Below are positions 17,209-28,100 of a DNA stretch of 37,170 bases, piece by piece. The notes below the pieces were generated by a model, which was not told where the DNA came from, did no database searches, and saw only the letters and a list, made by a program, of their open reading frames with translations. The translations under genes were made by a program, and so were the position numbers. The DNA lies in the NCBI GenBank assembly GCA_003158585.1, contig PMKE01000058.1, positions 19,326 to 56,495 of the forward strand. Reading direction: 5' to 3'. Numbering within the stretch: the stretch's first letter is position 1; every line of letters begins with the position of its first letter. The stretch comes from Alphaproteobacteria bacterium (GTDB lineage: Bacteria > Pseudomonadota > Alphaproteobacteria > Micropepsales > Micropepsaceae).

Positions 17209-19023
17209 ATGTTGATGAGTTCGCCAAAGGTCACGCTGCTGTCCGGAAACGAAGCGGTCGCCCAGGGCGCCTACGAGGCCGGGGTCGTCTACGCCTCCGC
17301 CTATCCGGGCACGCCGAGCACCGAGATTCTCGAGACGCTCTGCAAATTTCGCGACGATGTGATCGCCGAATGGGCGCCCAACGAAAAGGTGGCCTTCGAA
17401 AGCGCCCTCGGCGCGTCGATCGCGGGCGGGCGGGCGCTGGCGGCGATGAAGATGGTGGGCGTCAACGTCGCCGCCGACCCCTTGTTCAGCGCCGCCTATT
17501 CGGGAGTAAACGGCGGCCTGGTGCTGGTTTCCGCCGACGATCCGGGCCTGCACTCCTCGCAGAACGAGCAGGACAACCGCCACTACGCGCCCTTCATGAA
17601 GATTCCCATGCTGGAGCCCAGCGACAGCCAGGAATCGAAGGACATGATGAAGGCCGCCTTCGACATCAGCGAGAACTTCGACACCCCCGTCCTGTTCCGC
17701 ATGACGACTCGCATCTGCCACTCCAAGAGCCTCGTCCATCTCGGCAAGCGCCAGGAAGGCCCGCGGCGGCTCTGCCCCCTCAACCTGACGAAGTTCGACG
17801 TGGTGCCCGCGTTGGCGCGGCGTCACCGCGTCCGGCTGGAAGCCCGCCTCAAGCGCCTTGCCGAATATTCCGAGACCTGCGAATTCAACCGCATCGAGTG
17901 GAACGGCCCCAAGATCGGCATCGTCACCTCGGGTATCGCCTATCAATACGCCCGCGAGGTGTTTGCCGACACGGCGTCGTATCTCAAACTCGGCTTCACC
18001 CATCCTTTGCCGGTGCGCCTGATCCGCGACTTCGCCTCGAAGGTGGAAGTCCTCTACGTCGTCGAGGAGCTCGATCCCTATCTCGAGGATTTCATCCGCC
18101 AACAGGGCATCACCTGCATCGGCAAGGAGAAGATTCCGAGGATTTTCGAGCTCGATCCGGCCATCGTCGCCAGGGCGCTGCTCGGCCGCGAGCCGGAAAC
18201 CATCCGGGCCGACATGAGCCCCGTGGTGCCGCGTCCGCCCGTGCTGTGCGCCGGTTGTCCGCATCGCGGTTTCTTCTACGAGCTCGGCAAGCTGGCGCGG
18301 CGGCGCAGCGTCGTCATCTCGGGCGACATCGGCTGCTACACGCTGGGCGGCAACGAACCCCTCAAGGCGCTCGACCTTTGCATCTGCATGGGTGCGGGGC
18401 CCAGCATGGCGCACGGCGCGCAGAAGGTGTTCAACAAATTCGGCGACGGCACACGGGTGGTGGCGACGATCGGCGACTCGACCTTCTTCCACACCGGCAT
18501 CGCCTCGTTGATGAACGCCGTCTACAACAAATCGAATACCATCACCTGCATCCTCGACAACCGCATCACCGGTATGACGGGGCAGCAGGACAATCCCGGT
18601 AGTGGCACCACGCTTCAGGGCGAGTCCACGCCGCCCATCGACATCGAGGCCGTGGTACGCGCCCTTGGCGTCCGGCACGTCCGTGTCATCAGCCCGATGG
18701 ACCTGACGCATGTGCAGGAGACGTTGACCTGGGCCTTCGATCTCGACGAGGCCTCGGTGATCATCGTGCGCTGGCCATGCGTGCTGAAGAAGCTCGACCG
18801 CGAAGAACGCGACGAATACACCCACAAGGCCAAGTTCATGACGGTCGTGGAAGAGCATTGCAGCGGCTGCCGCATGTGCCTCAACGTCGGCTGTCCGGCG
18901 GTGTCGTTCGACAGGGCGACGGGCAAGGCGCGCATCGACCCCAATGCCTGCAACGGCTGCAGTGTCTGCGCCCAGGTCTGCAAATGGAGCGCGGTGGTGA
19001 ACGGAGATTCCGCCAATGCGTGA
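17209..19023 (+). CDS. iorA: indolepyruvate ferredoxin oxidoreductase, alpha subunit (IorA)
   Basis: IorA with IorB oxidatively decarboxylates aryl pyruvates (from Trp, Phe, Tyr) to aryl-acetyl-CoA and reduces ferredoxin. The protein has about 604 residues. An N-terminal pyrimidine-binding part has LLSGNEAVAQGAYEAGV and YPGTPSTEILE. A TPP-binding part has IGDSTFFHTG and later LDNRITGMTGQQDNPG. Two 4Fe-4S motifs lie at about residues 550-593 (CSGCRMC, then CNGCSVCAQVC). Some cysteines in the first cluster are spaced as in IorA rather than as a classical ferredoxin. Starts at GTG 17200, ATG 17209 and ATG 17215 are possible; 17209 is taken because GGGAAAG sits eight bases before it. It overlaps iorB by eight bases. 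Confidence 0.94.
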   Translation: MLMSSPKVTLLSGNEAVAQGAYEAGVVYASAYPGTPSTEILETLCKFRDDVIAEWAPNEKVAFESALGASIAGGRALAAMKMVGVNVAADPLFSAAYSGVNGGLVLVSADDPGLHSSQNEQDNRHYAPFMKIPMLEPSDSQESKDMMKAAFDISENFDTPVLFRMTTRICHSKSLVHLGKRQEGPRRLCPLNLTKFDVVPALARRHRVRLEARLKRLAEYSETCEFNRIEWNGPKIGIVTSGIAYQYAREVFADTASYLKLGFTHPLPVRLIRDFASKVEVLYVVEELDPYLEDFIRQQGITCIGKEKIPRIFELDPAIVARALLGREPETIRADMSPVVPRPPVLCAGCPHRGFFYELGKLARRRSVVISGDIGCYTLGGNEPLKALDLCICMGAGPSMAHGAQKVFNKFGDGTRVVATIGDSTFFHTGIASLMNAVYNKSNTITCILDNRITGMTGQQDNPGSGTTLQGESTPPIDIEAVVRALGVRHVRVISPMDLTHVQETLTWAFDLDEASVIIVRWPCVLKKLDREERDEYTHKAKFMTVVEEHCSGCRMCLNVGCPAVSFDRATGKARIDPNACNGCSVCAQVCKWSAVVNGDSANA

Positions 19024-19657
19024 GACCACAAGCTTGTTTCTCGTCGGCGTCGGCGGCCAGGGCACGGTGCTGGTCACCGCCATTCTTTCCAAGGGGCTCG
19101 TCGCGGCGGGCTATGACGTGAAGATGGCGGAAGTCCACGGCATGTCCCAACGGGGCGGCAGCGTCTCGACGCAAGTCCGTTACGGCGACGCGGTCTATTC
19201 GCCGATCGTGGGCCGCGGCGGCGCCGACGCGCTGGTGGCGTTCGAGACGATGGAGGCCTTGCGCTGGATCGAATACCTGAAGCCGGGCGGCAAGGTGATC
19301 GTCAACGACTTCCGCATCGCCTCCGCGCCGATCCTGATGGGGCAAAGGGACTATCCCGATAACGTGCTCGATATCCTGAAAGCCTGTGCCGATACGACGG
19401 TGATCGAAGCGTCCGATATCGCGGTCGAGATAGGCAATCCGCGGGTGATGAACCTCGTCTTGTTCGGCGCCCTTGTCGAATCCGCGGCGCTGTCCGCCAT
19501 CGACTGGGAACCCGTTATTCGCTCCAGCGTGAAACCGGCCTTCTTGGAGATGAACCTCGCGGCCTTCCGGGCCGGTCGCAACGCGGTTTCCCCCGGAGAG
19601 CCCGAGAGGCCCGCTCGCAAGACGCCCCGCAAAAAGATCGTGAAGGAGAGCAAGTGA
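19016..19657 (+). CDS. iorB: indolepyruvate ferredoxin oxidoreductase, beta subunit (IorB)
   Basis: IorB is the gamma-type POR/VOR subunit that completes the two-subunit indolepyruvate oxidoreductase. The 213-residue protein shows LVGVGGQGTVLVTAILSKGLVAAGYDV, the conserved EVHGMSQRGGSVSTQVRYGD, and GGADALVAFETMEALRW, all diagnostic of PF01558. It ends in a basic, probably flexible tail (PARKTPRKKIVKESK). The ATG at 19016 lies within the last codons of iorA; translation is likely coupled so that the subunits are made in equal amounts. The stop TGA shares a base with the next gene's ATG. Confidence 0.94.
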   Translation: MRETTSLFLVGVGGQGTVLVTAILSKGLVAAGYDVKMAEVHGMSQRGGSVSTQVRYGDAVYSPIVGRGGADALVAFETMEALRWIEYLKPGGKVIVNDFRIASAPILMGQRDYPDNVLDILKACADTTVIEASDIAVEIGNPRVMNLVLFGALVESAALSAIDWEPVIRSSVKPAFLEMNLAAFRAGRNAVSPGEPERPARKTPRKKIVKESK

Positions 19658-20748
19658 TGGCGCTCGCACCAAGACCAGGCGTGCTCGACATCGCCCCTTA
19701 TGTCGGCGGACGGGCCGTCGTTGCCGGCGTGACCGAGGCGGTCAAGCTGTCGTCCAACGAATCGGCGCTGGGCCCCAGCCCCAAAGCGGTCGCGGCCTAT
19801 CAAGAAGCCGTCAAATCGATGTCGATCTATCCCGAAGGCTCGGCGGAAATCCTGCGTGAGGCCGTCGGCGAACACTACGGTCTCGATCCGGTGCGTATCG
19901 TCTGCGGCAACGGCTCGAACGAAATCCTCAGCCTCCTGGCGCACGCCTATGTCAATCCCGGCGAGGAGGTGTTGTTCAGCGAATACGCCTTCATCGTCTA
20001 CCGGCTTGCGGCCCTCTCGAACAGCGGCATTCCCGTGGCTGCACCCGAGAAGAACCTGCGCGTCGACGTCGATGCGATGCTGGCGCGCGTCACGCCGAAA
20101 ACCCGCGTGGTCTATCTCGCCAATCCCAACAATCCCACGGGTTCCTACCTCACGCCCGCCGAAGTGCGCCGCCTGCATGCGGGCCTCAGCCCCGAGACGC
20201 TCCTGGTGATCGACGCGGCCTATGCCGAATACATCAAGCGCAACGATTACGACGACGGCGCGGAGCTGGTCGGCCGCTATCCCAACGTGGTGATGACGCG
20301 CACCTTCTCCAAGGTCTATGCGCTGGCGGGCCTGCGCGTCGGCTGGGCCTGGTGCCCGCCCGCGGTCGCCGACGTGCTGCATCGCATCCGCGATCCGTTC
20401 AACGTCTCGGTCCCCTCCCAATGCGCCGCCGTCGCCGCCCTCAAGGACAAGGACCACATCGCGCGTTCCATCGCCTACAACGACCGCTGGCTGCCCTGGA
20501 TTACCGAGGCCGTGCGCAAGACGGGCCTGACGGTGCACGACAGCGTCGGCAATTTCGTGCTGATCCAATTTCCGAAGACGCCGGGTAAGACCGCGGCGGA
20601 GGCCGACAAGTTCCTCTGCGAACGCGGGCTGATCCTGCGCGGCGTGGCGAACTACAATCTGCCCGATTGCCTGCGCCTCACCGTGGGTCCCGAAGAGCCG
20701 ATGCGCCGCGTGGCGGCGGCGCTCGCCGAATTCATGGCCCGGCGGTAG
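19657..20748 (+). CDS. hisC: HisC-family aminotransferase (histidinol-phosphate / aromatic amino acid)
   Basis: A 363-residue class I/II PLP aminotransferase of the HisC group. Visible are VKLSSNESALGPSPKAVAAY near the N terminus, YPEGSAEILREAV, the NPNNPTG substrate motif, DAAYAEY, and the PLP lysine Lys219 in TFSKVYALAGLRVGW. HisC normally makes histidinol phosphate in histidine synthesis, but close relatives transaminate aromatic amino acids. Placed between iorAB and hutIUH, with no other his biosynthesis genes, a catabolic role making aryl pyruvate for IorAB is more likely; this is inference. ATG 19657 is supported by AAGGAGAG upstream; GTG 19654 is an alternative. The gap to hutI is 17 bases. 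Confidence 0.88.
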   Translation: MALAPRPGVLDIAPYVGGRAVVAGVTEAVKLSSNESALGPSPKAVAAYQEAVKSMSIYPEGSAEILREAVGEHYGLDPVRIVCGNGSNEILSLLAHAYVNPGEEVLFSEYAFIVYRLAALSNSGIPVAAPEKNLRVDVDAMLARVTPKTRVVYLANPNNPTGSYLTPAEVRRLHAGLSPETLLVIDAAYAEYIKRNDYDDGAELVGRYPNVVMTRTFSKVYALAGLRVGWAWCPPAVADVLHRIRDPFNVSVPSQCAAVAALKDKDHIARSIAYNDRWLPWITEAVRKTGLTVHDSVGNFVLIQFPKTPGKTAAEADKFLCERGLILRGVANYNLPDCLRLTVGPEEPMRRVAAALAEFMARR

Positions 20749-20765
20749 AAAGACGCCGCGAAGCG

Positions 20766-21983
20766 ATGTGGGACCTCTTACTTCTGGATTGCCGCGCGGC
20801 CACGATGGATTCGCAAGGCACGATCCATGACGCCGCCATCGGCATCGCGGGCGGCCGTTTGACCTATGTCGGCCTGCGGACGGGTCTGCCGCACGGAGAC
20901 ATTGCCACAACGGTACGCCGGTTAGAGGGCGCCTGGGTGCTGCCGGGCTTCATCGATTGCCACACCCATCTCGTTTATGCGGGCGACCGCAGCCGCGAAC
21001 ACGAGATGCGCGCCAAAGGCATGAGCTACGAAGACATCGCCCGCGCGGGCGGCGGCATCATGTCCACAGTCCACGCAACGCGCGCGGCGAGCGAAGAATC
21101 TCTTATCGAATCTGCTGCGCAGCGGGCGCGGCAGATGGCGCAGGAAGGCGTCACCACCATCGAGATCAAGTCCGGCTACGGTCTCGACCTCGAAAACGAA
21201 TTGAAGATGCTGCGGGTGGCGGAGCGCGTCGGCGAAATAGCGCACATGCGCATAGCGCGCACTTTCCTGGGCGCGCACACCATCCCGCCGGGATATGCGG
21301 ACAACCGGAAAGCATATGTGGACCTGATCTGCGAAAAGATGATCCCCGCTGTGGCGCGCGAGAAGCTGGCGGACGCGGTCGATGCTTTCTGCGAGAGCAT
21401 CGCCTTCACGCCCGGCGAAGTGGACCGCATCTTCGCGGCGGCCCGCGCCCACGGCTTGCGCGTCAAGCTGCACGCCGACCAGTTGTCGGATATGGGCGGC
21501 GGTGCGCTGGCGGCCCGGCACAAGGCGCTTTCGGCCGATCATCTGGAGCATCTGAACGAAGAGGGTGTCGCCGCAATGGCCCGCGCGGGAACCGTCGCGG
21601 TGCTGCTGCCTTGCGCCTTCCAGCACCTGCGCGACACGCACAAACCGCCGATCGAGGCGCTGCGCCGCGCGGGTGTGCCCATCGCGATCTCTACCGACTG
21701 CAATCCCGGCACTTCGCCCGTGACCTCGCCTTTGATCCTCAAGGACGTCGCCTGCGAAGTCTTCGGCCTCACGCCCGACGAAGCGCTCGCCGGAATGACT
21801 CGCAACGCCGCCTTGGCGCTTGGCCTTGAAGCCGAAACGGGTACTTTGACGGTCGGCAAAGCCGCGGACCTCGCCGTCTGGGACGTCTCCGATCCGCTGG
21901 AATTGCATCATGCACCCCGCGGAAGCGGTCTCCTGAACCGCTATTTCCGCGGCCGTTCGGACAAGCACGGGGACAAGCCATGA
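20766..21983 (+). CDS. hutI: imidazolonepropionase (HutI)
   Basis: HutI hydrolyses imidazolone-5-propionate to N-formimino-L-glutamate in histidine breakdown. The 405-residue amidohydrolase has the metal-binding [16 protein letters not shown] near residue 60, [46 protein letters not shown] and [10 protein letters not shown], with the metal ligands in the expected order. ATG 20766 is the first start that gives the family N terminus; upstream frame is read-through within the aminotransferase. The ribosome site is weak (GCGAAGCG), so it may depend on translation from upstream. Its stop overlaps hutU as ATGA. Confidence 0.95.
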   Translation: MWDLLLLDCRAATMDSQGTIHDAAIGIAGGRLTYVGLRTGLPHGDIATTVRRLEGAWVLPGFIDCHTHLVYAGDRSREHEMRAKGMSYEDIARAGGGIMSTVHATRAASEESLIESAAQRARQMAQEGVTTIEIKSGYGLDLENELKMLRVAERVGEIAHMRIARTFLGAHTIPPGYADNRKAYVDLICEKMIPAVAREKLADAVDAFCESIAFTPGEVDRIFAAARAHGLRVKLHADQLSDMGGGALAARHKALSADHLEHLNEEGVAAMARAGTVAVLLPCAFQHLRDTHKPPIEALRRAGVPIAISTDCNPGTSPVTSPLILKDVACEVFGLTPDEALAGMTRNAALALGLEAETGTLTVGKAADLAVWDVSDPLELHHAPRGSGLLNRYFRGRSDKHGDKP

Positions 21984-23653
21984 GCGACCTCAAGAACACC
22001 CGCGTCATCCGCGCCCCGCGCGGCCCCGAGCGCGTCTGCAAGACCTGGGGCGCCGAGGCCGCGATGCGGATGCTGATGAACAACCTCGATCCCGAGGTGG
22101 CCGAACGTCCGCAGGATTTGGTCGTCTATGGCGGCATCGGCAAGGCGGCGCGCAACTGGCAAGCCTACGACCGCATCGTCGAAACGCTGAAGAAACTCGA
22201 ACCCGACGAGACGCTGCTCGTCCAGTCCGGCAAGCCTGTCGGCGTCTTCCGCACGCATGAGGGTGCGCCGCGCGTCTTGATCGCCAATTCAAATCTCGTG
22301 CCCAAATGGGCCGACTGGGAACATTTCAACGCCCTCGATAAGAAGGGCCTGATGATGTACGGCCAGATGACGGCGGGTTCCTGGATCTACATCGGCAGTC
22401 AGGGCATCGTGCAGGGCACCTACGAGACTTTCGCCGAGCTAGGGCGCCAACATTACGGCGGCGACCTCTCGGGCCGCTGGATTCTCACGGCGGGCCTTGG
22501 CGGCATGGGCGGGGCGCAGCCGCTGGCGGCGACGATGGCGGGTGCTTCGATGCTGGCGGTGGAATGCCAGCCTTCGCGCATCGAGAAACGGCTGGAAACG
22601 AAATACCTCGACTGCGCAACCGATAATCTCGACGAAGCGCTGGCGCTGATCTCCCGTTCCGTCACCGAGAAAAAGCCGCTCTCCGTAGGTCTCGCGGGCA
22701 ACGCCGCCGAAATCCTGCCCGAACTCGTGCGCCGCGGCGTCAGGCCCGATGCCGTCACCGACCAGACCAGCGCCCACGATCCGGCGAACGGCTATCTCCC
22801 CGAAGGCTGGAGCCTCGCCGAATGGGAATCCCGTCGCGCCTCCGATCCCGCCGTCGTCGCCGCGGCCGCCCGCAAATCCATCGCCAAACATGTGCGCGCC
22901 ATGCTGGCCTTTGCGGCACAAGGCATCCCCACTTTCGACTACGGCAACAACATCCGTCAGGTGGCGCACGACGAGGGTGTCGAGAATGCGTTCGACTTCC
23001 CGGGCTTCGTTCCAGCCTATATCCGCCCGCTGTTCTGCCGCGGCATCGGTCCCTTCCGCTGGGCGGCGCTCTCCGGCGATCCCGAGGACATTTACCGCAC
23101 CGACGAGGCCGTCAAAGCGCTGTTCCCCGATAACAAGCATCTGCACCGCTGGCTCGACATGGCGCGTTCGCGCATCAAGTTCCAGGGCCTTCCGGCGCGC
23201 ATCTGCTGGCTCGGCCTGGGCGAGCGTGACCGCGCAGGAGTGAAGTTCAACGACATGGTGGCGTCGGGCGAACTGAAAGCGCCCATCGTGATCGGCCGCG
23301 ACCATCTCGATTCCGGCTCGGTCGCCAGCCCCAACCGCGAAACCGAAGCCATGCGCGACGGTTCCGACGCGGTGTCGGATTGGCCGCTGCTCAACGCCCT
23401 CCTCAACACGGCCTCGGGCGCCACCTGGGTGTCCTTCCATCACGGCGGCGGCGTCGGCATGGGCTATTCGCAGCACGCAGGAATGGTGATCGTGGCCGAC
23501 GGTACGGCGGAAGCGCGCACCAAGCTCGAACGCGTCTTGTGGAACGATCCGGCCACCGGCGTCATGCGCCACGCCGATGCGGGTTACGATATCGCGCTGG
23601 ATGTCGCGCGCGAGAAACACCTTAATCTACCGTCTGTGGGAGACAGGCCATGA
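21980..23653 (+). CDS. hutU: urocanate hydratase (HutU)
   Basis: HutU (urocanase) converts urocanate to imidazolone-5-propionate with tightly bound NAD+. The 557-residue length is normal. Typical segments are [56 protein letters not shown], the NAD-binding [17 protein letters not shown] (about 172-188), [18 protein letters not shown], and near the C terminus [22 protein letters not shown]. It overlaps hutI and hutH by four bases each, so the three Hut enzymes are tightly coupled. Confidence 0.97.
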   Translation: MSDLKNTRVIRAPRGPERVCKTWGAEAAMRMLMNNLDPEVAERPQDLVVYGGIGKAARNWQAYDRIVETLKKLEPDETLLVQSGKPVGVFRTHEGAPRVLIANSNLVPKWADWEHFNALDKKGLMMYGQMTAGSWIYIGSQGIVQGTYETFAELGRQHYGGDLSGRWILTAGLGGMGGAQPLAATMAGASMLAVECQPSRIEKRLETKYLDCATDNLDEALALISRSVTEKKPLSVGLAGNAAEILPELVRRGVRPDAVTDQTSAHDPANGYLPEGWSLAEWESRRASDPAVVAAAARKSIAKHVRAMLAFAAQGIPTFDYGNNIRQVAHDEGVENAFDFPGFVPAYIRPLFCRGIGPFRWAALSGDPEDIYRTDEAVKALFPDNKHLHRWLDMARSRIKFQGLPARICWLGLGERDRAGVKFNDMVASGELKAPIVIGRDHLDSGSVASPNRETEAMRDGSDAVSDWPLLNALLNTASGATWVSFHHGGGVGMGYSQHAGMVIVADGTAEARTKLERVLWNDPATGVMRHADAGYDIALDVAREKHLNLPSVGDRP

Positions 23654-25161
23654 ACATCGGCGAAAAACTCACCCTCGGCGGGTTGCGTGCGGCCTATGAA
23701 GCGCCGGTACGCATCGAATTGCCGCCGGGCGCACTGGCGGCCATCGACCGCGGCGCCGCAGCCGTGAAAGCCATCGTGGATGGCGGCACCACGGTCTATG
23801 GCGTCAACACCGGCTTCGGCCTTTTGGCGAACAAGGCGATTGCCAAAGACGATCTCGAAGCCTTGCAGCGCAATCTCGTATTGAGCCACGCCTGCGGCGT
23901 CGGCCCGGCCATCCCCGACGACATCGTGCGCCTGATCCTGGTGCTCAAGCTCGCCTCGCTGGCGCGCGGAGCCTCCGGCGTGCGGCGCGAGACCGTGCAG
24001 ATGCTGGCGCGCCTCGTCGATGCGGAAGTCTATCCCTGCATCCCGTCCAAAGGTTCGGTCGGGGCTTCCGGCGATCTGGCGCCGCTCGCCCATCTCTCCG
24101 GCGTCTTGCTCGGCATCGGTTCGGCACGGGGGAAGGGCGAAGAGCTTCCGGCAACGCTCGCACTGGAGCGCGCCGGGCTGAAGCCCATCGTGCTCGGCCC
24201 CAAGGAGGGCTTGGCGCTGCTCAACGGCACGCAAGTCTCAACGGCACTGGCCTTGGCGGGTCTCTTCGAGATCGAGAAGGTCTTTGCCGCGGCCATCGTG
24301 GCGGGCGCGCTGTCGACCGACGCGCTCAAAGGTTCCGACTCGCCGTTCGATGCGCGCATCCACGCCTTGCGCGGCCAGCCCGGCCAGATCGCCGTGGCGG
24401 CGATGCTGCGCGGCTTGATGCAAGGCAGCGAGATCCGCGAATCCCACAGAGCCCCGCATCCCTGCGAGAAGGTGCAGGACCCCTATTCCTTCCGTTGCCA
24501 GCCGCAGGTGATGGGGGCGGTTCTCGATGTCATCCGTGCCGCCGCGAAGACGCTCGAGATCGAAGCCTCGGGCGTCACCGACAATCCGCTGGTGCTGGAG
24601 GACGGCTCCGTCGTCTCGGGCGGCAATTTCCACGCCGAGCCGGTGGCGCTGGCCGCCGACCAGCTCGCCATCGTGCTGTGCGAGATCGGCAACATCTCCG
24701 AGCGCCGCACGGCGACCCTCGTCGATCCGGCGATGAGCGGGCTACCGGCCTTTCTGGTCAAGGAATCCGGTCTGAACTCGGGCTTCATGATCGCGCAGGT
24801 GACCGCCGCCGCCCTGGTGGCCGAGAACCGCATGCTGGCGCATCCCGCGTCCATCGACACCGTGCCGACCAGTGCCAACCAGGAAGATCACGTCTCGATG
24901 GCGACGCACGGCGCGCGCCGCCTGCTCGATATGGCGGAGAACGCCGCCGCCGTGGTGGCCATCGAGCTGTTGGCCGCGACCCAGGGCCTCGATTTCCGCC
25001 GGCCGTTGAAAAGCTCGGCCAGGCTGGAGGAAGCGGCCCACGGCATCCGTGCGCTCGTGGGTCCCTACGAAAAAGACCGCTACTTCGCGCCGGACATCGA
25101 GGCCATCACGCGCCACGTCCGCGCGGGAGCCTTCCGCGCCTACGTCGAGAACATCTTCTAG
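23650..25161 (+). CDS. hutH: histidine ammonia-lyase (HutH)
   Basis: HutH deaminates histidine to urocanate and ammonium. The 503-residue protein has YGVNTGFG near residue 55, and Ala139-Ser140-Gly141 in [17 protein letters not shown], the triad that cyclises to the MIO cofactor. [15 protein letters not shown] and the FHAEPVA and [10 protein letters not shown] segments are also present. It is last in the operon: the pathway order is reversed relative to gene order (I, U, H). Genes for formiminoglutamate breakdown (hutG or hutF) are not in the window. The TAG stop forms one CTAG with the TAG stop of the convergent peptidase gene, leaving no space for a terminator. Confidence 0.97.
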   Translation: MNIGEKLTLGGLRAAYEAPVRIELPPGALAAIDRGAAAVKAIVDGGTTVYGVNTGFGLLANKAIAKDDLEALQRNLVLSHACGVGPAIPDDIVRLILVLKLASLARGASGVRRETVQMLARLVDAEVYPCIPSKGSVGASGDLAPLAHLSGVLLGIGSARGKGEELPATLALERAGLKPIVLGPKEGLALLNGTQVSTALALAGLFEIEKVFAAAIVAGALSTDALKGSDSPFDARIHALRGQPGQIAVAAMLRGLMQGSEIRESHRAPHPCEKVQDPYSFRCQPQVMGAVLDVIRAAAKTLEIEASGVTDNPLVLEDGSVVSGGNFHAEPVALAADQLAIVLCEIGNISERRTATLVDPAMSGLPAFLVKESGLNSGFMIAQVTAAALVAENRMLAHPASIDTVPTSANQEDHVSMATHGARRLLDMAENAAAVVAIELLAATQGLDFRRPLKSSARLEEAAHGIRALVGPYEKDRYFAPDIEAITRHVRAGAFRAYVENIF

Positions 25162-28100
25162 CGGCTCGGCGGCGGCACCTGTCCCGCCGGCGGATAGGTC
25201 GGCCTGGGCGAGGGCGGCGGCGGCATCGTCTGCGGCTGCTTCGCCAGCGCCTCCATCAGATGATCGACCGCCGCTTCAAGCTGGGCGTCGTGCCCGGCCA
25301 GCAACTGTCCGGGATCGGTGTCCACCTCGATGTCGGGATCGACGCCGTGGTTCTCGATCACCCATTCCGACTGCTTGCCGTAGACGCTGTCTTCCGGAAT
25401 CGTGACGTAGCCGCCGTCGAGCAGGCCCCAATAGCCGCGGATGCCGCGCACCCCGCCCCAGGTCCGTTTGCCGATCAGCGGCCCCAGCCCGTATTCGCGG
25501 AAATAGTAGGGGAACAGATCGCCGTCGGAGGCCGAGTACTCGTTGATCAGGCAGACCTTGGGCCCGTTGATCAACTCCTGTGGGATGGGCACGGCTCCGC
25601 CTTCGCGGTTGGTGGTCATGCCGACCAGAATGCGCCGCAGGCGTTCGAGCACGATCTGGTCGATGAAACCGCCGCCGTTCCAGCGGTCGTCGAAGATCAG
25701 CGCTTGCTTATGGATTTGCGGATAGAACTGGCGCACGAACTGCTCCATGCCCAGCGAGTCCATGTCGGACATATAGACGTAGCCGATCTTGCCGCCCGAC
25801 AATCTGTCGACCATCGCGCGGTTGTGGTCGATCCATGCCTTCTCGCGCACCGACAGCTCGATTTTGATCGGCTGCACGGTGACGTCGCGCCGCTTGCCGT
25901 TCGGCTTGTCGGAGACGGTCAGTACTACGGGCTGATCGTCGATACCGACGAACAGGCTGTCGGGATCGCTTGGCGCCCTCAGTTCCTGGCCGTTCACCGC
26001 AAGCAGGTAATCTCCCTGGTGCACGGCGACTCCTGGCTCCGTCAGCGGGCTGCGGTAGGCGGGACGCGTGTTGTCGCCGGGATAGATGACGGCGAACTTG
26101 TAGCGCCCCGAGGCTGCATCGAGCGCGAAGTCGGCGCCGAGCAGAGCGGTGGGAACCGCCGTGGTCGGGTCGCCGTCATCGCCGCCGCCGACATAAGTAT
26201 GCGAATTGCTGAGTTCCCCGATGGCTTCGCCGATCAGGTAGTTGAGGTCCTCGCGCGAACCGGCGAGCGGCAGCAGCCTGGCATAGGAATCGTGCACCGC
26301 CTGCCAGTCGACGCCGTTCATGTCCGGGTTGAAGAACAGGTCGCGCTGCAGCCGCCAGGCGTTGTCGAACATCTCTGCCCATTCCCGGGTCGGTTCGATA
26401 CGCGCCCGCATATGCGTGAGATCGAGCTCGTCGGGCTTGCTCTTGTCGTCAGCGGGCTTGGCGTCGACGATTTCGAACTTCTGGCCGGGATCGGATTTCT
26501 TGTAGAGCACCTTCTCGCCGTCCGCCGACAGGCTGTAGCTCTCGATGTCCTCGACCACCGTCGCGTCCTTGCGCTCCTTCAGATCGTAGACGTGCAGCGT
26601 GCTTTTCTGCCCGGGCAGCGGCCCTTCGAGTGTCGCCGGCGGCGTCGTCATGTAGAACAGCTTGTCGCCGCGCGCCTCCAGGCTCACGATGACTGCGGGC
26701 GGGATCGGCACCGGCACCGCGCGGGCCATCAGGCCATCGAGGTCGATCTTGATCGGCTTGATGGCGCCGGGCTTCCAGGGTTCCGCCTTGTCGTCTTTCT
26801 TCTGTTCGACCGCGCCTTCGTCCGATTGCGGGGCGAAAGGCGAGCGCTCGCCTTTCGCCAGCGTCGCCACATAGATGCCGCTCATTTCGAGCGTGGCGGC
26901 ATTGAACTCGCTTTCGCTCAAAGCCGGGTTCTCGTGCCGCCGCGAGAGAAAGTACAGATACTTGCCGTCGGGCGAGAACACCGGGGCGAAATCGTTGTTC
27001 ATCGATTCGGAGACGAGCGTCGCCTTGCCGCTGTCCAGGCTGTAGAGCCAGATGCCGTTCTGCTGGTTCGAGCCGGTGAGACTGTAGGCGAGCCAACGGC
27101 CGTCCGGCGAAAAGCTCTGATCGTGAATCTCGCCGTATTTGTCCATCGCCACCTCGGTGGTCTTGCCGCTGGACGTATCGAGCAGCCAGAGCCGGTGGTT
27201 GGCGTCGGAGAAGGCCAGGCGCTTGCTGTCCGGCGACCAGATCGGCGTGTAGAGGAAGCCGCTCTTGAAATGGGTGAGGATTTTCTCCACGCCGCCGTCG
27301 GCCGGGCGGATGGCGATCTGCTGCTCGCCGCTCACGTCGGTGGTGTAGGCGATGGTCCTGCCGTCCGGCGACCAGCTCGGATGATCCTCGTCGGCATTGC
27401 TCGAATTTGTGATGTCGCGGGTGGCGCCGTGCTTGGCCGGCACGGTGAAGAGATCGCCGCGCGCCGAGAACACCGCGCGTTTGCCGTTAGGCGCCAAGGC
27501 GTAGTCGGTCTGCCCCGCCGTGTCGGAGGCGCGTATGGCTTTACCGGCGTCGGCATAGCGCGGCCCTGTGCGGGTGCCGTCGTCCGGCACGGAAACATCG
27601 AGGCGGTGAAGCTGCTCGTTCGGCAGGTCGAGCACCCACAGGCTGCCGCCCTGCTGGAACACGATGGCGTCGTCGCCGAGGCTGGGGAAGTCGATGTCGT
27701 AGTCGGTGAAATGCGTCACCTCGCGGAATTCTTTGCTGTCGAGGTCGTAGACCCAGATGTTGCCGCGGCGGTTCCCATCGCGATCCGAGAGGAAATAGAT
27801 CTTGCGGCCGTACCACATGGGCGCCGTGTCGGTGCCCTTCCAATCGGTGATGCGGTCGAGCTTTCTGCTGTCGAAGTCGTAGGTATAGACGTCCTGCGCC
27901 AAGCCGCCGTTATAGCGTTTCCAGGTGCGGAAATTGCGGAAGATGCGGTTATAGGCGATGGACCTGCCGTCCGGGCCGTAGGTGAAGAGCCCGCCGCGGT
28001 CGAGCGGCAGGAGTTTCGGCATGCCGCCCTCCACGGGCACCGCGAAGTACTGGCCGTACCAGCTGTTCCACGCGATGCGCCGCGACAGGAAGACGATACT

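Noticed and set aside
17113-19092. 659-codon minus-strand frame opposite iorA
   Set aside because: It is an antisense shadow of a gene with TPP and Fe-S motifs.
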